From NCBI RefSeq assembly GCF_000317285.1, contig NZ_AJLN01000104.1, positions 62,001 to 126,000 on the forward strand: a DNA stretch of 64,000 nt. The letters run 5' to 3'. Below are positions 54,535-61,996 of this stretch, one piece after another. The position numbers were made by a program, and so were the translations under genes. Below the pieces are notes generated by a model. That model saw only the letters and a program-made list of their open reading frames with translations. It searched no databases and was not told the DNA's origin. This DNA comes from Chlorogloeopsis fritschii PCC 6912 (GTDB lineage: Bacteria > Cyanobacteriota > Cyanobacteriia > Cyanobacteriales > Nostocaceae). Numbering within the stretch: position 1 is the first letter of the stretch; each line of letters starts with the position of its first letter.

Positions 54535-55446
54535 CTATGAATTTGATATCTTTTCTAACCAATCAAGCACTGATGAATGTTTAGGTGCCCATCCCAGAAG
54601 TTTTCTGGCTTTGTCTGAACGGATACGGCTATTGGAACCAAAAGCAAAGTGAGCCGCCTCTTGCCCCCATTCTTGAACCGCTTGTTCAATTGTCCAGGTT
54701 TGTGCACTACCCTCAAAGCCAAGTTTACGATGGATTGCTTCAGCAATGTTTTTGAAGCTAGCTTCGCCGTTTTCCAAGAAAAAAAACGATCCGGCTGGCG
54801 CTTTCTCAAGTGCAAGCAAGTAGGCGCTGACAAGATCGTCAATGTGGACAGTTGACCAAATGTTTTCTCCTTTGCCAATATATCTGGCTGCCTGATATTT
54901 CTTGGCAACTTCGCTCATCCAAGGAATTTGAATGCTTTCGGTATGCAACCCCCTTCCCTTACCGTAAATTAAGCAGGGACACATAACCACAGAATGTACT
55001 CCTTGGATAACACCTTCAATCACATGAGTATCAATCGCCACTCGCCCAATTTTTTCAAAGCGAATTGGACGTGGAATATCTTCATGAAAAATACGAGAAC
55101 TGTATTCACCAGCAGCGCGATCGCCAACAATACTCGATCCACTTGTGTGAATCAGTTTTTTACCTGAACCATCAAGCGCTCGGAGTAGCACCTCCACAGC
55201 AAAGGGATCGTCTGCATCTGCGGCATTAATGACAGCATCTGCCGATTGAGCTGTTTGAAAGAGTACCTGTTCATCGCTCAAAGTTCCAATCACAGGCTCA
55301 ATTCCCTTTAGTTTGAGTAACTCAGCCTTTTCTGTCGATCTACACAAACCCACTACTGTATGTCCGGTAGCCACTAATGCTGTAGCAATTGATCCACCAA
55401 TATAACCGGATGCTCCTGTTAGAAAAATTTTCATCTGTTCGTCCAT
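54535..55446 (-). CDS. NAD(P)-dependent epimerase/reductase (atypical SDR)
   Basis: A 303-residue extended short-chain dehydrogenase with IFLTGASGYIGGSIATAL at the start, then HTSGSSIVGD and CPCLIYGKGRG. A strict YxxxK catalytic pair is not evident, as in NmrA-like or atypical members. The C-terminus (SDKARKLLGWAPKHSSVLDW) is typical of epimerases. It is divergent from an HxlR-type regulator gene, now broken by an insertion; HxlR regulators commonly control such neighbouring oxidoreductases. Start chosen at 55446; an ATG at 55434 is equally possible. Confidence 0.83.
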   Translation of the reverse strand: MDEQMKIFLTGASGYIGGSIATALVATGHTVVGLCRSTEKAELLKLKGIEPVIGTLSDEQVLFQTAQSADAVINAADADDPFAVEVLLRALDGSGKKLIHTSGSSIVGDRAAGEYSSRIFHEDIPRPIRFEKIGRVAIDTHVIEGVIQGVHSVVMCPCLIYGKGRGLHTESIQIPWMSEVAKKYQAARYIGKGENIWSTVHIDDLVSAYLLALEKAPAGSFFFLENGEASFKNIAEAIHRKLGFEGSAQTWTIEQAVQEWGQEAAHFAFGSNSRIRSDKARKLLGWAPKHSSVLDWLEKISNS

Positions 55447-55559
55447 TATGTAAGGTGCAACTTGATTATGCAAAATTGCTTAGGATTACGTAAGAACGGA
55501 TTTTTCTGTGCGTCAGTAACAGGTGTGTTACCAGCCACCAATCTAGGGAGGAGCCTGTA

Positions 55560-56312
55560 ATGAGACACGCATCTTATGATGGAGCACAAGGTTGTTACAT
55601 AGAAGCTGCTTTAGATGTAATTGCAGATAAATGGAAAGGTGTGATTCTTTATCATTTGCTTAATGAACCGAAGCGATTTAATGAACTTAAACGCACATTT
55701 CCTGAATTGTCGCAGCGGATTTTGACGAGGCAGTTGAGAGAATTAGAAGATGATGGAGTAACCATTCCCCACGAATAGAATTCGGGGGCTTTTAGTAGCC
55801 CTGAGAAATAGCGGTTGGGTTCCTGTTCAGGTTCCGCAACACTATCCCCGAACCTCTTAGGCGTGGTTACGATTGTCCAGAGGGTGTACTCACCCCCACG
55901 CCCCAGAAAACACATTGGATTGCCCCTAGCAAGCAATGGTTTTCTACCCACTTGCGAGACTACACACCAGTCTCTCATCTACTGGAAAGCCGTTTCTGTT
56001 GGGTAAACAGTGCCTTGTCCGATTTCGACTTATCAATATTATCCGATATTTTGGTACTGCACTCACATGGTGGACGGGGATTAAAATCCCCTTCGGATTT
56101 CCTCCCCAGCAATGAAATTGCGGGGCTTCCACCCTCCGAGTTCGGTGATTAGTCGAAAAATTTATCCAGAAATACCACCAAAAGTTGAATATTCACTGAC
56201 AGACTTAGGTAAACAGCTAGAGCCAACCTTACTGTCTCTTGAAAGTTGGGGAATTAAGTATGTTGAAACAATGAAATATTCAAAGAACATTCCGTCAGAA
56301 AAGATTGACTAG
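55560..56312 (+). pseudogene. HxlR-family regulator split by an inserted element
   Basis: The first part (55560-55759) encodes an HxlR winged helix: IADKWKGVILYHLLNEPKRF, then ELSQRILTRQLRELEDDG. After an insertion of about 387 bp the frame resumes with VISRKIYPEIPPKVEYSLTD and LGKQLEPTLLSLESWGIKYV, the normal HxlR C-terminus, ending at 56312. The insertion is a multiple of three but contains stops, so only a 72-residue fragment is made from the original start. That fragment keeps the helix-turn-helix but lacks the wing and dimer helix. Confidence 0.92.
55760..56146. mobile_element. IS200/IS605-like non-autonomous element inside the HxlR gene
   Basis: A ~387-bp insert between the codons for Gly and Val/Ile of the HxlR gene. 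Near its left end is the hairpin CCCC-ACGAAT-AG-AATTCG-GGGG and near its right end CCCC-GCAAT-GAA-ATTGC-GGGG (with one extra AG), plus GGGGATTAAAATCCCC. Subterminal hairpins without terminal inverted repeats are the mark of IS200/IS605-type ends. A minus-strand frame (PMCFLGRGGEYTLWTIVTTP) may be the tail of a TnpB-like protein, but this is from memory only. Confidence 0.7.
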
Positions 56313-56558
56313 CAAACTTTGTCTGTTCCCGTGTTCTGCTTGTGCTACTCAGTTTGTACTGAAGGTAATTTTGTCTAGTTTGTCATCTTGGTTTTGCCCA
56401 GCAGAAATTTGCTTGTTATTAATACAAGCGGTAACTATACTTGTGCTAATAACAAGTGAACTCTGCTGGATAAACTTGCGTCGATTGAGACTATGAATAT
56501 TTTTCACAGTCCTTAGTTAAAATTAATACAAAACATCATCTGTAAATTATTTTGTATC

Positions 56559-57029
56559 TTAACTCAATCGGAGCAGACATTCGAGAATTAATTTTTGGTT
56601 GACTAAGGAGTATGGTTGAATTGCCAAGGCACGACGAAAAGCTGCGATCGCTTTAGAATATTCTCCGAGCGCAGCATAACACAAGCCTAGCCCATGAAGT
56701 GCGCCGAAATGAAATGGATTGATCTGAATTGTTACCAAACAATCTGCTAAAGATTTTTCATATTTGCCGATGCTATAGTAAAGGTAAGCACGTCGATTCC
56801 AGGCTTCAGCAAAGTCTCGTTGCTCGTGGGTTAGTTGGGTTAGCAACGCTTCAGCCTCGTCTGTATGCCCTGAATCCATTAACTTTTGGCTGCGATCAAT
56901 CATTTCCAAGCCATATATTCCCTTTTGTTGATACCACAAACGCCAAAGCTTTTTTGTTGCTTGGTCGCGTACTGTTTCGTCGGGATTTTTCAAAGCTTCA
57001 AGTAAAGAACTGACAAATAAAGAATCCAT
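56559..57029 (-). CDS. Tetratricopeptide-repeat protein
   Basis: A 156-residue protein. An N-terminal helical part (residues 1-45) precedes two to three TPR units, clearest at AEAWNRRAYLYYSIGKYEKS and FGALHGLGLCYAALGEYSKA. TPRs bind partner proteins; no enzyme domain is fused. It is monocistronic as far as can be seen. Confidence 0.88.
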   Translation of the reverse strand: MDSLFVSSLLEALKNPDETVRDQATKKLWRLWYQQKGIYGLEMIDRSQKLMDSGHTDEAEALLTQLTHEQRDFAEAWNRRAYLYYSIGKYEKSLADCLVTIQINPFHFGALHGLGLCYAALGEYSKAIAAFRRALAIQPYSLVNQKLILECLLRLS

Positions 57030-57331
57030 GAATTTGAGGTTAGTGATAGTATCTTTAGATTCTCACAAAATGTTCTCAAAATTTACTTCTTAACTGAGCT
57101 TTTAAAATTCGGTTTAAATTGCAAGGTAAGCAAAAAATATGTTAATTGTTGTAGCCTGGAATACGATTAATGGCTGACTCAATCTTTAAAGAAGAATACA
57201 AAATACAGAATTTAGAATACAGAATGCAATCAAAGGGGGATACCTAGCTTCTATCCACTGTTGTGTTGACTATTGACGATTCGGTGTTAACTGTTGACTA
57301 ATAAGAAATATCCCTAAACAAACAGGTGACT
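57030..57331. other. Intergenic region before urc1
   Basis: 302 bp between divergent genes. It contains low-complexity repeats common in Nostocales (AATACAGAATTTAGAATACA and TTGACTATTGACGATT-type runs). It should hold the promoters of the TPR gene and of urc1. Confidence 0.5.
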
Positions 57332-58591
57332 ATGCCAAAGCAAAACAGTGTTTCCAGGCATATTGTTCTCACTTCCCACCCCAGTCGCGTTGGCCCCAAA
57401 CCAATACCTATCAAGTGGGGTGCAAGCGATCCAATGGAAAGAGGCCCCGTCATCGCTACATTGACAAAGCAAGCACATCGCAATGTAATTGGCACCCACT
57501 CTGGTAGTTATGCAGTTTACCGTGCTTTAGCTGTAGCCAGGGGTGTACTGCAGTCGGATCACAGGGCGGATCTTACCAATACCTCACCAGTAGAGCATAT
57601 TGGCCCGCATCCAAGTTGGTTCGATCTTGAAAAAATTGTCTCTGTCGATCCCTTTGGAGCGATCGTCGGTGAGGTGTTTACATCCTATTACGAACAGGGA
57701 TACGATATTCGCCCCACGATCGCCATTACCAAAGCTCATATTAATATGCCCGAACTACAAGAAGCGGTGGCAAAGGGACGTTTAACAATAGATGGCAAAA
57801 TAATGAAATCTGGTGGCGATTTGGTAGTTACCAAAGCCGCAATTGAACCGGTTTGGTATTTGCCGGGAATTGCCAAACGCTTCCAAATTACAGAAGGTGA
57901 TTTACGCCGCGCTCTATTTGAACAAACTGGAGGAATGTTCCCAGAGCTTGTGACGCGATCTGATTTAGAAGTATTTTTACCGCCCATTGGAGGCGTGACA
58001 GTTTATATTTTGGGTGATATCGCTGCAATTACTGACCCCAATAAACCCCTAGCGGTAAGGGTACACGATGAATGTAACGGTTCCGATGTGTTTGGCTCTG
58101 ATATTTGTACGTGTCGTCCCTATCTGGTGCATGGCATTGAAGTTTGCGTGCAAACAGCCCAAGAAGGCGGTGCTGGTGTAATTGTCTATTGTCGTAAGGA
58201 AGGACGCGCCTTGGGAGAAGTGACAAAATTCTTAGTTTACAATGCTCGCAAGCGACAAGAAGGAGGCGATCGCGCTGATGCCTACTTTGAACGTACAGAA
58301 TGTGTGGCAGGTGTACAGGATATGCGCTTCCAAGAACTAATGCCGGATGTCTTGCATTGGTTGGGTATTACTCGCATTGACCGGATGGTATCAATGAGTA
58401 ACATGAAGTACAACGCGATTACGGAAGCGGGAATTGAAATTGTCGAACGCATACCTATTCCAGAGGATTTGATACCCCAAGATGCACGAGTAGAAATTGA
58501 AGCCAAAAAAGCAGCTGGTTATTACACTACAGGAGAGGTGTTAGATTCTAATGGTTTAGGAAGTGTGAAAGGGCGGGCTTTAACAGATTAG
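57332..58591 (+). CDS. urc1: GTP cyclohydrolase II-like protein Urc1 (uracil catabolism)
   Basis: A 419-residue protein whose C-terminal ~220 residues match GTP cyclohydrolase II: zinc ligands in HDECNGSDVFGSDICTC and active-site IVYCRKEGRALGEVTKF. An N-terminal ~190-residue extension (with GTHSGSYAVYRALAVARG) is absent from riboflavin RibA and is characteristic of the Urc1 group. In yeast Lachancea kluyveri, URC1 takes part in the URC pathway that opens the pyrimidine ring, perhaps acting on a uracil-derived nucleotide. It is followed by urc4. The ATG at 57332 follows AGGTG, which also contains the GTG two codons upstream. Confidence 0.88.
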   Translation: MPKQNSVSRHIVLTSHPSRVGPKPIPIKWGASDPMERGPVIATLTKQAHRNVIGTHSGSYAVYRALAVARGVLQSDHRADLTNTSPVEHIGPHPSWFDLEKIVSVDPFGAIVGEVFTSYYEQGYDIRPTIAITKAHINMPELQEAVAKGRLTIDGKIMKSGGDLVVTKAAIEPVWYLPGIAKRFQITEGDLRRALFEQTGGMFPELVTRSDLEVFLPPIGGVTVYILGDIAAITDPNKPLAVRVHDECNGSDVFGSDICTCRPYLVHGIEVCVQTAQEGGAGVIVYCRKEGRALGEVTKFLVYNARKRQEGGDRADAYFERTECVAGVQDMRFQELMPDVLHWLGITRIDRMVSMSNMKYNAITEAGIEIVERIPIPEDLIPQDARVEIEAKKAAGYYTTGEVLDSNGLGSVKGRALTD

Positions 58592-58610
58592 TCAATTGTC
58601 ATTAGTCATT

Positions 58611-58689
58611 TAGTAGGGGCGGGTTTATTTTAGATATTTCGTCATCCTAGAGAGATTGTTGTTAAAACCCGCCCGTACAGTAGTTAGTT
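58611..58689. repeat. 80-bp interspersed repeat, copy 2
   Basis: Nearly identical to 15308-15386, with the GGGCGGGTTTATTTTAGATA start and the GCCCGTACAGTAGTTAGTTC end. It lies between urc1 and urc4, so it has entered the URC operon and may affect read-through. Confidence 0.85.
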
Positions 58690-58730
58690 CTTCTCTTTGT
58701 AAAGGGGTGGATCGTAAAGGATAAATAAAA

Positions 58731-60005
58731 ATGGAAATGGGAACCGCCAAGGAGATGGTGGGCAAGATGCCCGCCCCACAAGCACTAGGGGAAGAAGGGG
58801 AGGTTATAGCTTATTTGCGATCGCCTGTTGCAATTCGGGAACGTTGCCAAGAACTGTTTGAGATGGTAGTGGCAGAGCGATCGCCTCATTTTAATTGCAA
58901 TCTGTCTCAGTTGGAACGGGTGGCAGACTATGTAATTGAGGTGATGCACGAACAATACCCAGATCTGCAAATCCCGTTTCACAGTCGTTGGCGACATTTT
59001 GAAGCTGGGGGTATACCGCGTTTAGCTCAGTTGGATGAGAAGTTAGCGGGACTAACGCCAACCCAAAAAGCTGCTGCCAAGTATGATTTGGCAATCATTA
59101 GCGTTTTATTAGATGCTGGTGCTGGCGATCGCTGGCACTATTGCGAACAGGATACAAAACTCGTTTTTAAACGTTCCGAAGGCTTGGCAGTAGCTAGTTT
59201 CCAGATGTTTTGTCAAGGAACTTTTGCGAGCGATCGGCATCAGCCCCTGCAAGTAGATGCCCAACGATTGCAAGCATTAACTGAACAAGAATTAGCTCAA
59301 GGTTTTCAGGCAAATTTAGAAAATCCCTTGGTGGGAATGACTGGGCGGTTAAACTTGTTACAACAATTAGGTCAAGTTATACTTGCTTCACCTCAAATGT
59401 TTGGAGAGCAAAACCCCCGTCCGGGCAATTTGGTAAATTTCCTTTTAGCACAAGTGAAAAACAACCAACTCGCAGCCCAAACTGTGTTAAATGCCGTTTT
59501 GGAGGGACTCAGTGATATTTGGCCAGGACGCATAGAAATTGCTGGAGTAAACTTAGGGGATGTCTGGTATCATCCAGCAGTTAGCAATGATGGCTTGGTG
59601 CCATTTCACAAATTATCTCAATGGCTGACTTACTCCCTGTTAGAACCACTACAGGAGCTAGGTGTAGAAATTACGGGCTTAGACGCTTTAACTGGATTGC
59701 CAGAATACCGTAACGGTGGATTATGCCTCGACTTGGGACTAATCAACGTCAAAAATCCAAATATTTTTTCCCAATCTCATTCAGTGGCATCGGAAATAAT
59801 AGTTGAATGGCGTGCTTTGACTGTGATTCTCTTAGATTACATTGCTGCCACAGTGCGAGAAAAATTGAGCATGAGTGCCGAAGAATTACCGCTCGTAAAA
59901 ATTCTACAAGGTGGAACCTGGACAGCCGGACGAAAAATTGCTGCTCAACTGCGAGCAGGTGGCATCCCGCCTATACAAATAGAAAGCGATGGAACGGTAT
60001 TTTAG
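58731..60005 (+). CDS. urc4: Urc4/Urg3 family protein (DUF1688), uracil catabolism
   Basis: A 424-residue protein of the DUF1688/URC4 family, required for uracil breakdown in yeasts; its exact reaction is unsettled. Recognisable segments are PFHSRWRHFEAGGIPRL, YDLAIISVLLDAGAGDRWHY, SEGLAVASFQMF and, near the C-terminus, EWRALTVILLDYIA and ILQGGTWTAGRKIA. Full family length. It lies 139 bp after urc1 on the same strand, with the repeat at 58611 between them, and 3.8 kb before upp. Confidence 0.9.
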   Translation: MEMGTAKEMVGKMPAPQALGEEGEVIAYLRSPVAIRERCQELFEMVVAERSPHFNCNLSQLERVADYVIEVMHEQYPDLQIPFHSRWRHFEAGGIPRLAQLDEKLAGLTPTQKAAAKYDLAIISVLLDAGAGDRWHYCEQDTKLVFKRSEGLAVASFQMFCQGTFASDRHQPLQVDAQRLQALTEQELAQGFQANLENPLVGMTGRLNLLQQLGQVILASPQMFGEQNPRPGNLVNFLLAQVKNNQLAAQTVLNAVLEGLSDIWPGRIEIAGVNLGDVWYHPAVSNDGLVPFHKLSQWLTYSLLEPLQELGVEITGLDALTGLPEYRNGGLCLDLGLINVKNPNIFSQSHSVASEIIVEWRALTVILLDYIAATVREKLSMSAEELPLVKILQGGTWTAGRKIAAQLRAGGIPPIQIESDGTVF

Positions 60006-60126
60006 CTATGAGCGCCATTTATCTTTTGTAATTAACGGGAATCTTAAAGCTTCTGAGACTGCTTCTATATTGAGTTTCGATGAAACTAAATATTAAACAT
60101 AGCTCGTTCCAGAAGCTTATATAAAA

Positions 60127-60306
60127 TTAGTTTGCAGTACGATTGAGCGGATAGTTAACAGAACTTTCTACAGTAGATTGGGTAGACATCAATCTTCCAC
60201 CACTACCGTGGCAGGCTTGTGCAAGTAACAATATACTGATTGGTAAAGAAAGTGAGAAAATTCTTTTCCAGTGTATATTGTTCATAGCAGTAATTCCACT
60301 CTTCAT
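60127..60306 (-). CDS. 59-residue secreted peptide, unknown
   Basis: A short frame on the minus strand beginning MKSGITAMNNIHWKR, then a hydrophobic stretch IFSLSLPISILLLAQAC, then a polar tail HGSGGRLMSTQSTVESSVN ending YPLNRTAN. AGGAG lies 7 nt before the ATG, and a TATA-type -10 box lies 35 nt upstream, so it is well equipped for expression. The Cys after LLLAQA could be a weak lipobox, making it a small lipoprotein, or the Gly-rich HGSGG could be a processing point. Its promoter block is shared with the ABC exporter at 61997. The family is not known to me. Confidence 0.7.
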   Translation of the reverse strand: MKSGITAMNNIHWKRIFSLSLPISILLLAQACHGSGGRLMSTQSTVESSVNYPLNRTAN

Positions 60307-60365
60307 AATTTCAACTCCTTGATTTCAAGTGTTCTGTTATCTTTATAGAATTTGCAAATATAAAA

Positions 60366-60414
60366 GTCGATACAGAAAAGTTAAGGAATTGAATGTGGAA
60401 GTAAACTTAACTTG
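60366..60414 (-). promoter_or_regulatory. Shared promoter block upstream of the small peptide gene
   Basis: Read on the minus strand, the block starts CAAGTTAAGTT and ends TTCCTTAACTTTTCTGTATC plus GAC. The last 23 bases are identical to 61906-61928. It contains the inverted pair AAGTTAAG ... CTTAACTT. A TATAAA box starts 18 nt after the final GAC, and the ATG lies 35 nt further. No good -35 box is visible at the normal distance, which points to an activator. Confidence 0.75.
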
Positions 60415-60439
60415 TAACTTAACTTTTATAGCATCATTC

Positions 60440-61726
60440 TTAATTAGGTGGAACTCTTAAAGTATTGAGGCAATAAAATTGACTTTTCATTAATTGCAAG
60501 GCAATTTTTTTCCCAGTATACCAACCGTAATATCCATAAGTTGCAGATCTAGCAACGATTTTCTCAAAACCGACAAAGTAGAGTGTTGGATCAACAATAG
60601 ATTGACACTTACCATCTGTTTTTGGTAGATACCTATCATTTATATTGAGATATAATTCAGGCTGTTTCAATATTTTATTAATGCCAGGACGAAAACCAGT
60701 ACCTAAAATAATTGCATCGTAATTTTGTAATTCTCCATTGGCAAAAATTACGTCTGTTTTTGTGAGTTGCTGAATCCTACTGGTGATTACCTGAATATTT
60801 CCTTGTTTGATTTGTTTGACAGTACCTCTATCTACCCACGCAACCCGACCTTGATTAACTTCCACATCCATTGGCCCTTTATCTTCTGGATAGATAGAGT
60901 ATGCACTCAAATCTAAAGCAAAACGTTGAATAAATTTATCAGTTTCATTTATTTCTGCTTGTAGTTCCTCTGTAGATAAATCTATTGCTTTCTCCATCAT
61001 TTCCATTCTTTTATCTGTTTTATCTTTATCAAATAAGCGTTTGAACTTTGTTCTCCATCGCCATAACCAATATTGGAGCGATCGCAGTCTAGGGTAAAGA
61101 GGGAATATCCAGCGTTTGCCACGAATTAGCATATGTATAGAAGCAGCACCATGTTCGTATAAATCTAGTGCTATTTCTGCTGCCGAATTTCCCGAACCAA
61201 TAACTAAAACTTTCTTATTCTGATAAGGAATACCATTTTTGTAGGCGCTACTATGAATAATCTCACCTGAAAAATATTCTTGCCCAAAGAAATGTGGTAT
61301 TACAGGTTCATTGGTGAGTCCAGTACAGATCACAAGAATTTTACATTTTAAAACATCTTTGTTTGTTTCTATCTGCCAGCGATAGTCTATTTGATTAGAA
61401 CTTTTAATTTTGGTAATATTTTGAACTTCTTCACCAAAACGAATATGAGAATCAACTTGAAAATGGCGTGCATATTCTGTTAAATACTCCACTATTTCAT
61501 CTTTCGTTTTAAATGTAGAATATTTTCTCTTTCCCTCAAAAAAAGGTAGAGTAAAATAGGGGTTTTGACTAATTAATCGCTCATAGGCATTTTTCCAGAT
61601 AGTGGCAACAGTTTCACCCTTCTCTATGACGATGAAATTATCAATTCCAAATTTTTTTAAACTTGCAGCTACAGTAATACCGCAAAAACCAGCCCCAATA
61701 ACAATAACGTCTAGCTCAGTGTTCAT
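60440..61726 (-). CDS. Flavin-containing monooxygenase-like FAD/NAD(P) oxidoreductase
   Basis: A 428-residue two-dinucleotide flavoprotein of the FMO/YUCCA/Trk-like group. The FAD motif is VIVIGAGFCGITVAASL and the NADPH motif is VLVIGSGNSAAEIALDL. Conserved extra segments are the pre-NADPH IICTGLTNEPVIP-like LVICTGLTNEP and the C-terminal ATGxRP-type LGTGFRPGINKIL. Such enzymes hydroxylate N or S atoms or soft nucleophiles. It lies between the small peptide gene and the exporter gene; a role in modifying an exported metabolite or peptide is inference. Confidence 0.88.
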   Translation of the reverse strand: MNTELDVIVIGAGFCGITVAASLKKFGIDNFIVIEKGETVATIWKNAYERLISQNPYFTLPFFEGKRKYSTFKTKDEIVEYLTEYARHFQVDSHIRFGEEVQNITKIKSSNQIDYRWQIETNKDVLKCKILVICTGLTNEPVIPHFFGQEYFSGEIIHSSAYKNGIPYQNKKVLVIGSGNSAAEIALDLYEHGAASIHMLIRGKRWIFPLYPRLRSLQYWLWRWRTKFKRLFDKDKTDKRMEMMEKAIDLSTEELQAEINETDKFIQRFALDLSAYSIYPEDKGPMDVEVNQGRVAWVDRGTVKQIKQGNIQVITSRIQQLTKTDVIFANGELQNYDAIILGTGFRPGINKILKQPELYLNINDRYLPKTDGKCQSIVDPTLYFVGFEKIVARSATYGYYGWYTGKKIALQLMKSQFYCLNTLRVPPN

Positions 61727-61880
61727 GAAATTAACTTGAGTACAAATCTTAATTATTCACTTTATAAAACTTGAGGTTTTAATTAACAATACAGATAAAT
61801 TAAGTAATTTCAGACAATAAAAAACTTAATTTTTGATTTTCTTTAGCTTTTACCGCAAAATCCTTTATTTAATCATTTTG

Positions 61881-61928
61881 CAAGTTAAGTTACTTTCTTT
61901 CCCATTTCCTTAACTTTTCTGTATCGAC
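61881..61928 (+). promoter_or_regulatory. Shared promoter block upstream of the ABC exporter gene
   Basis: CAAGTTAAGTTACTT ... TTCCTTAACTTTTCTGTATC plus GAC, the same block as at 60366-60414 but in the plus orientation. A TATATA box starts 18 nt after the final GAC, the same spacing as in the other copy. The exporter ATG follows 44 nt later. The inverted AAGTTAAG / CTTAACTT pair could be an operator for a dimeric regulator. Confidence 0.75.
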
Positions 61929-61996
61929 ACAGGAGTTGTCATATTCTATATATAAACAACAAGATTATTCTTATATATCTGTTAGGTAAGATTTAT

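Noticed and set aside
55652..55978. 108-residue minus-strand frame crossing the HxlR gene and the insert
   Set aside because: About a third is antisense to the HxlR coding sequence. The part within the insert may be a TnpB tail, but I could not confirm it, so it is noted only under the mobile element.
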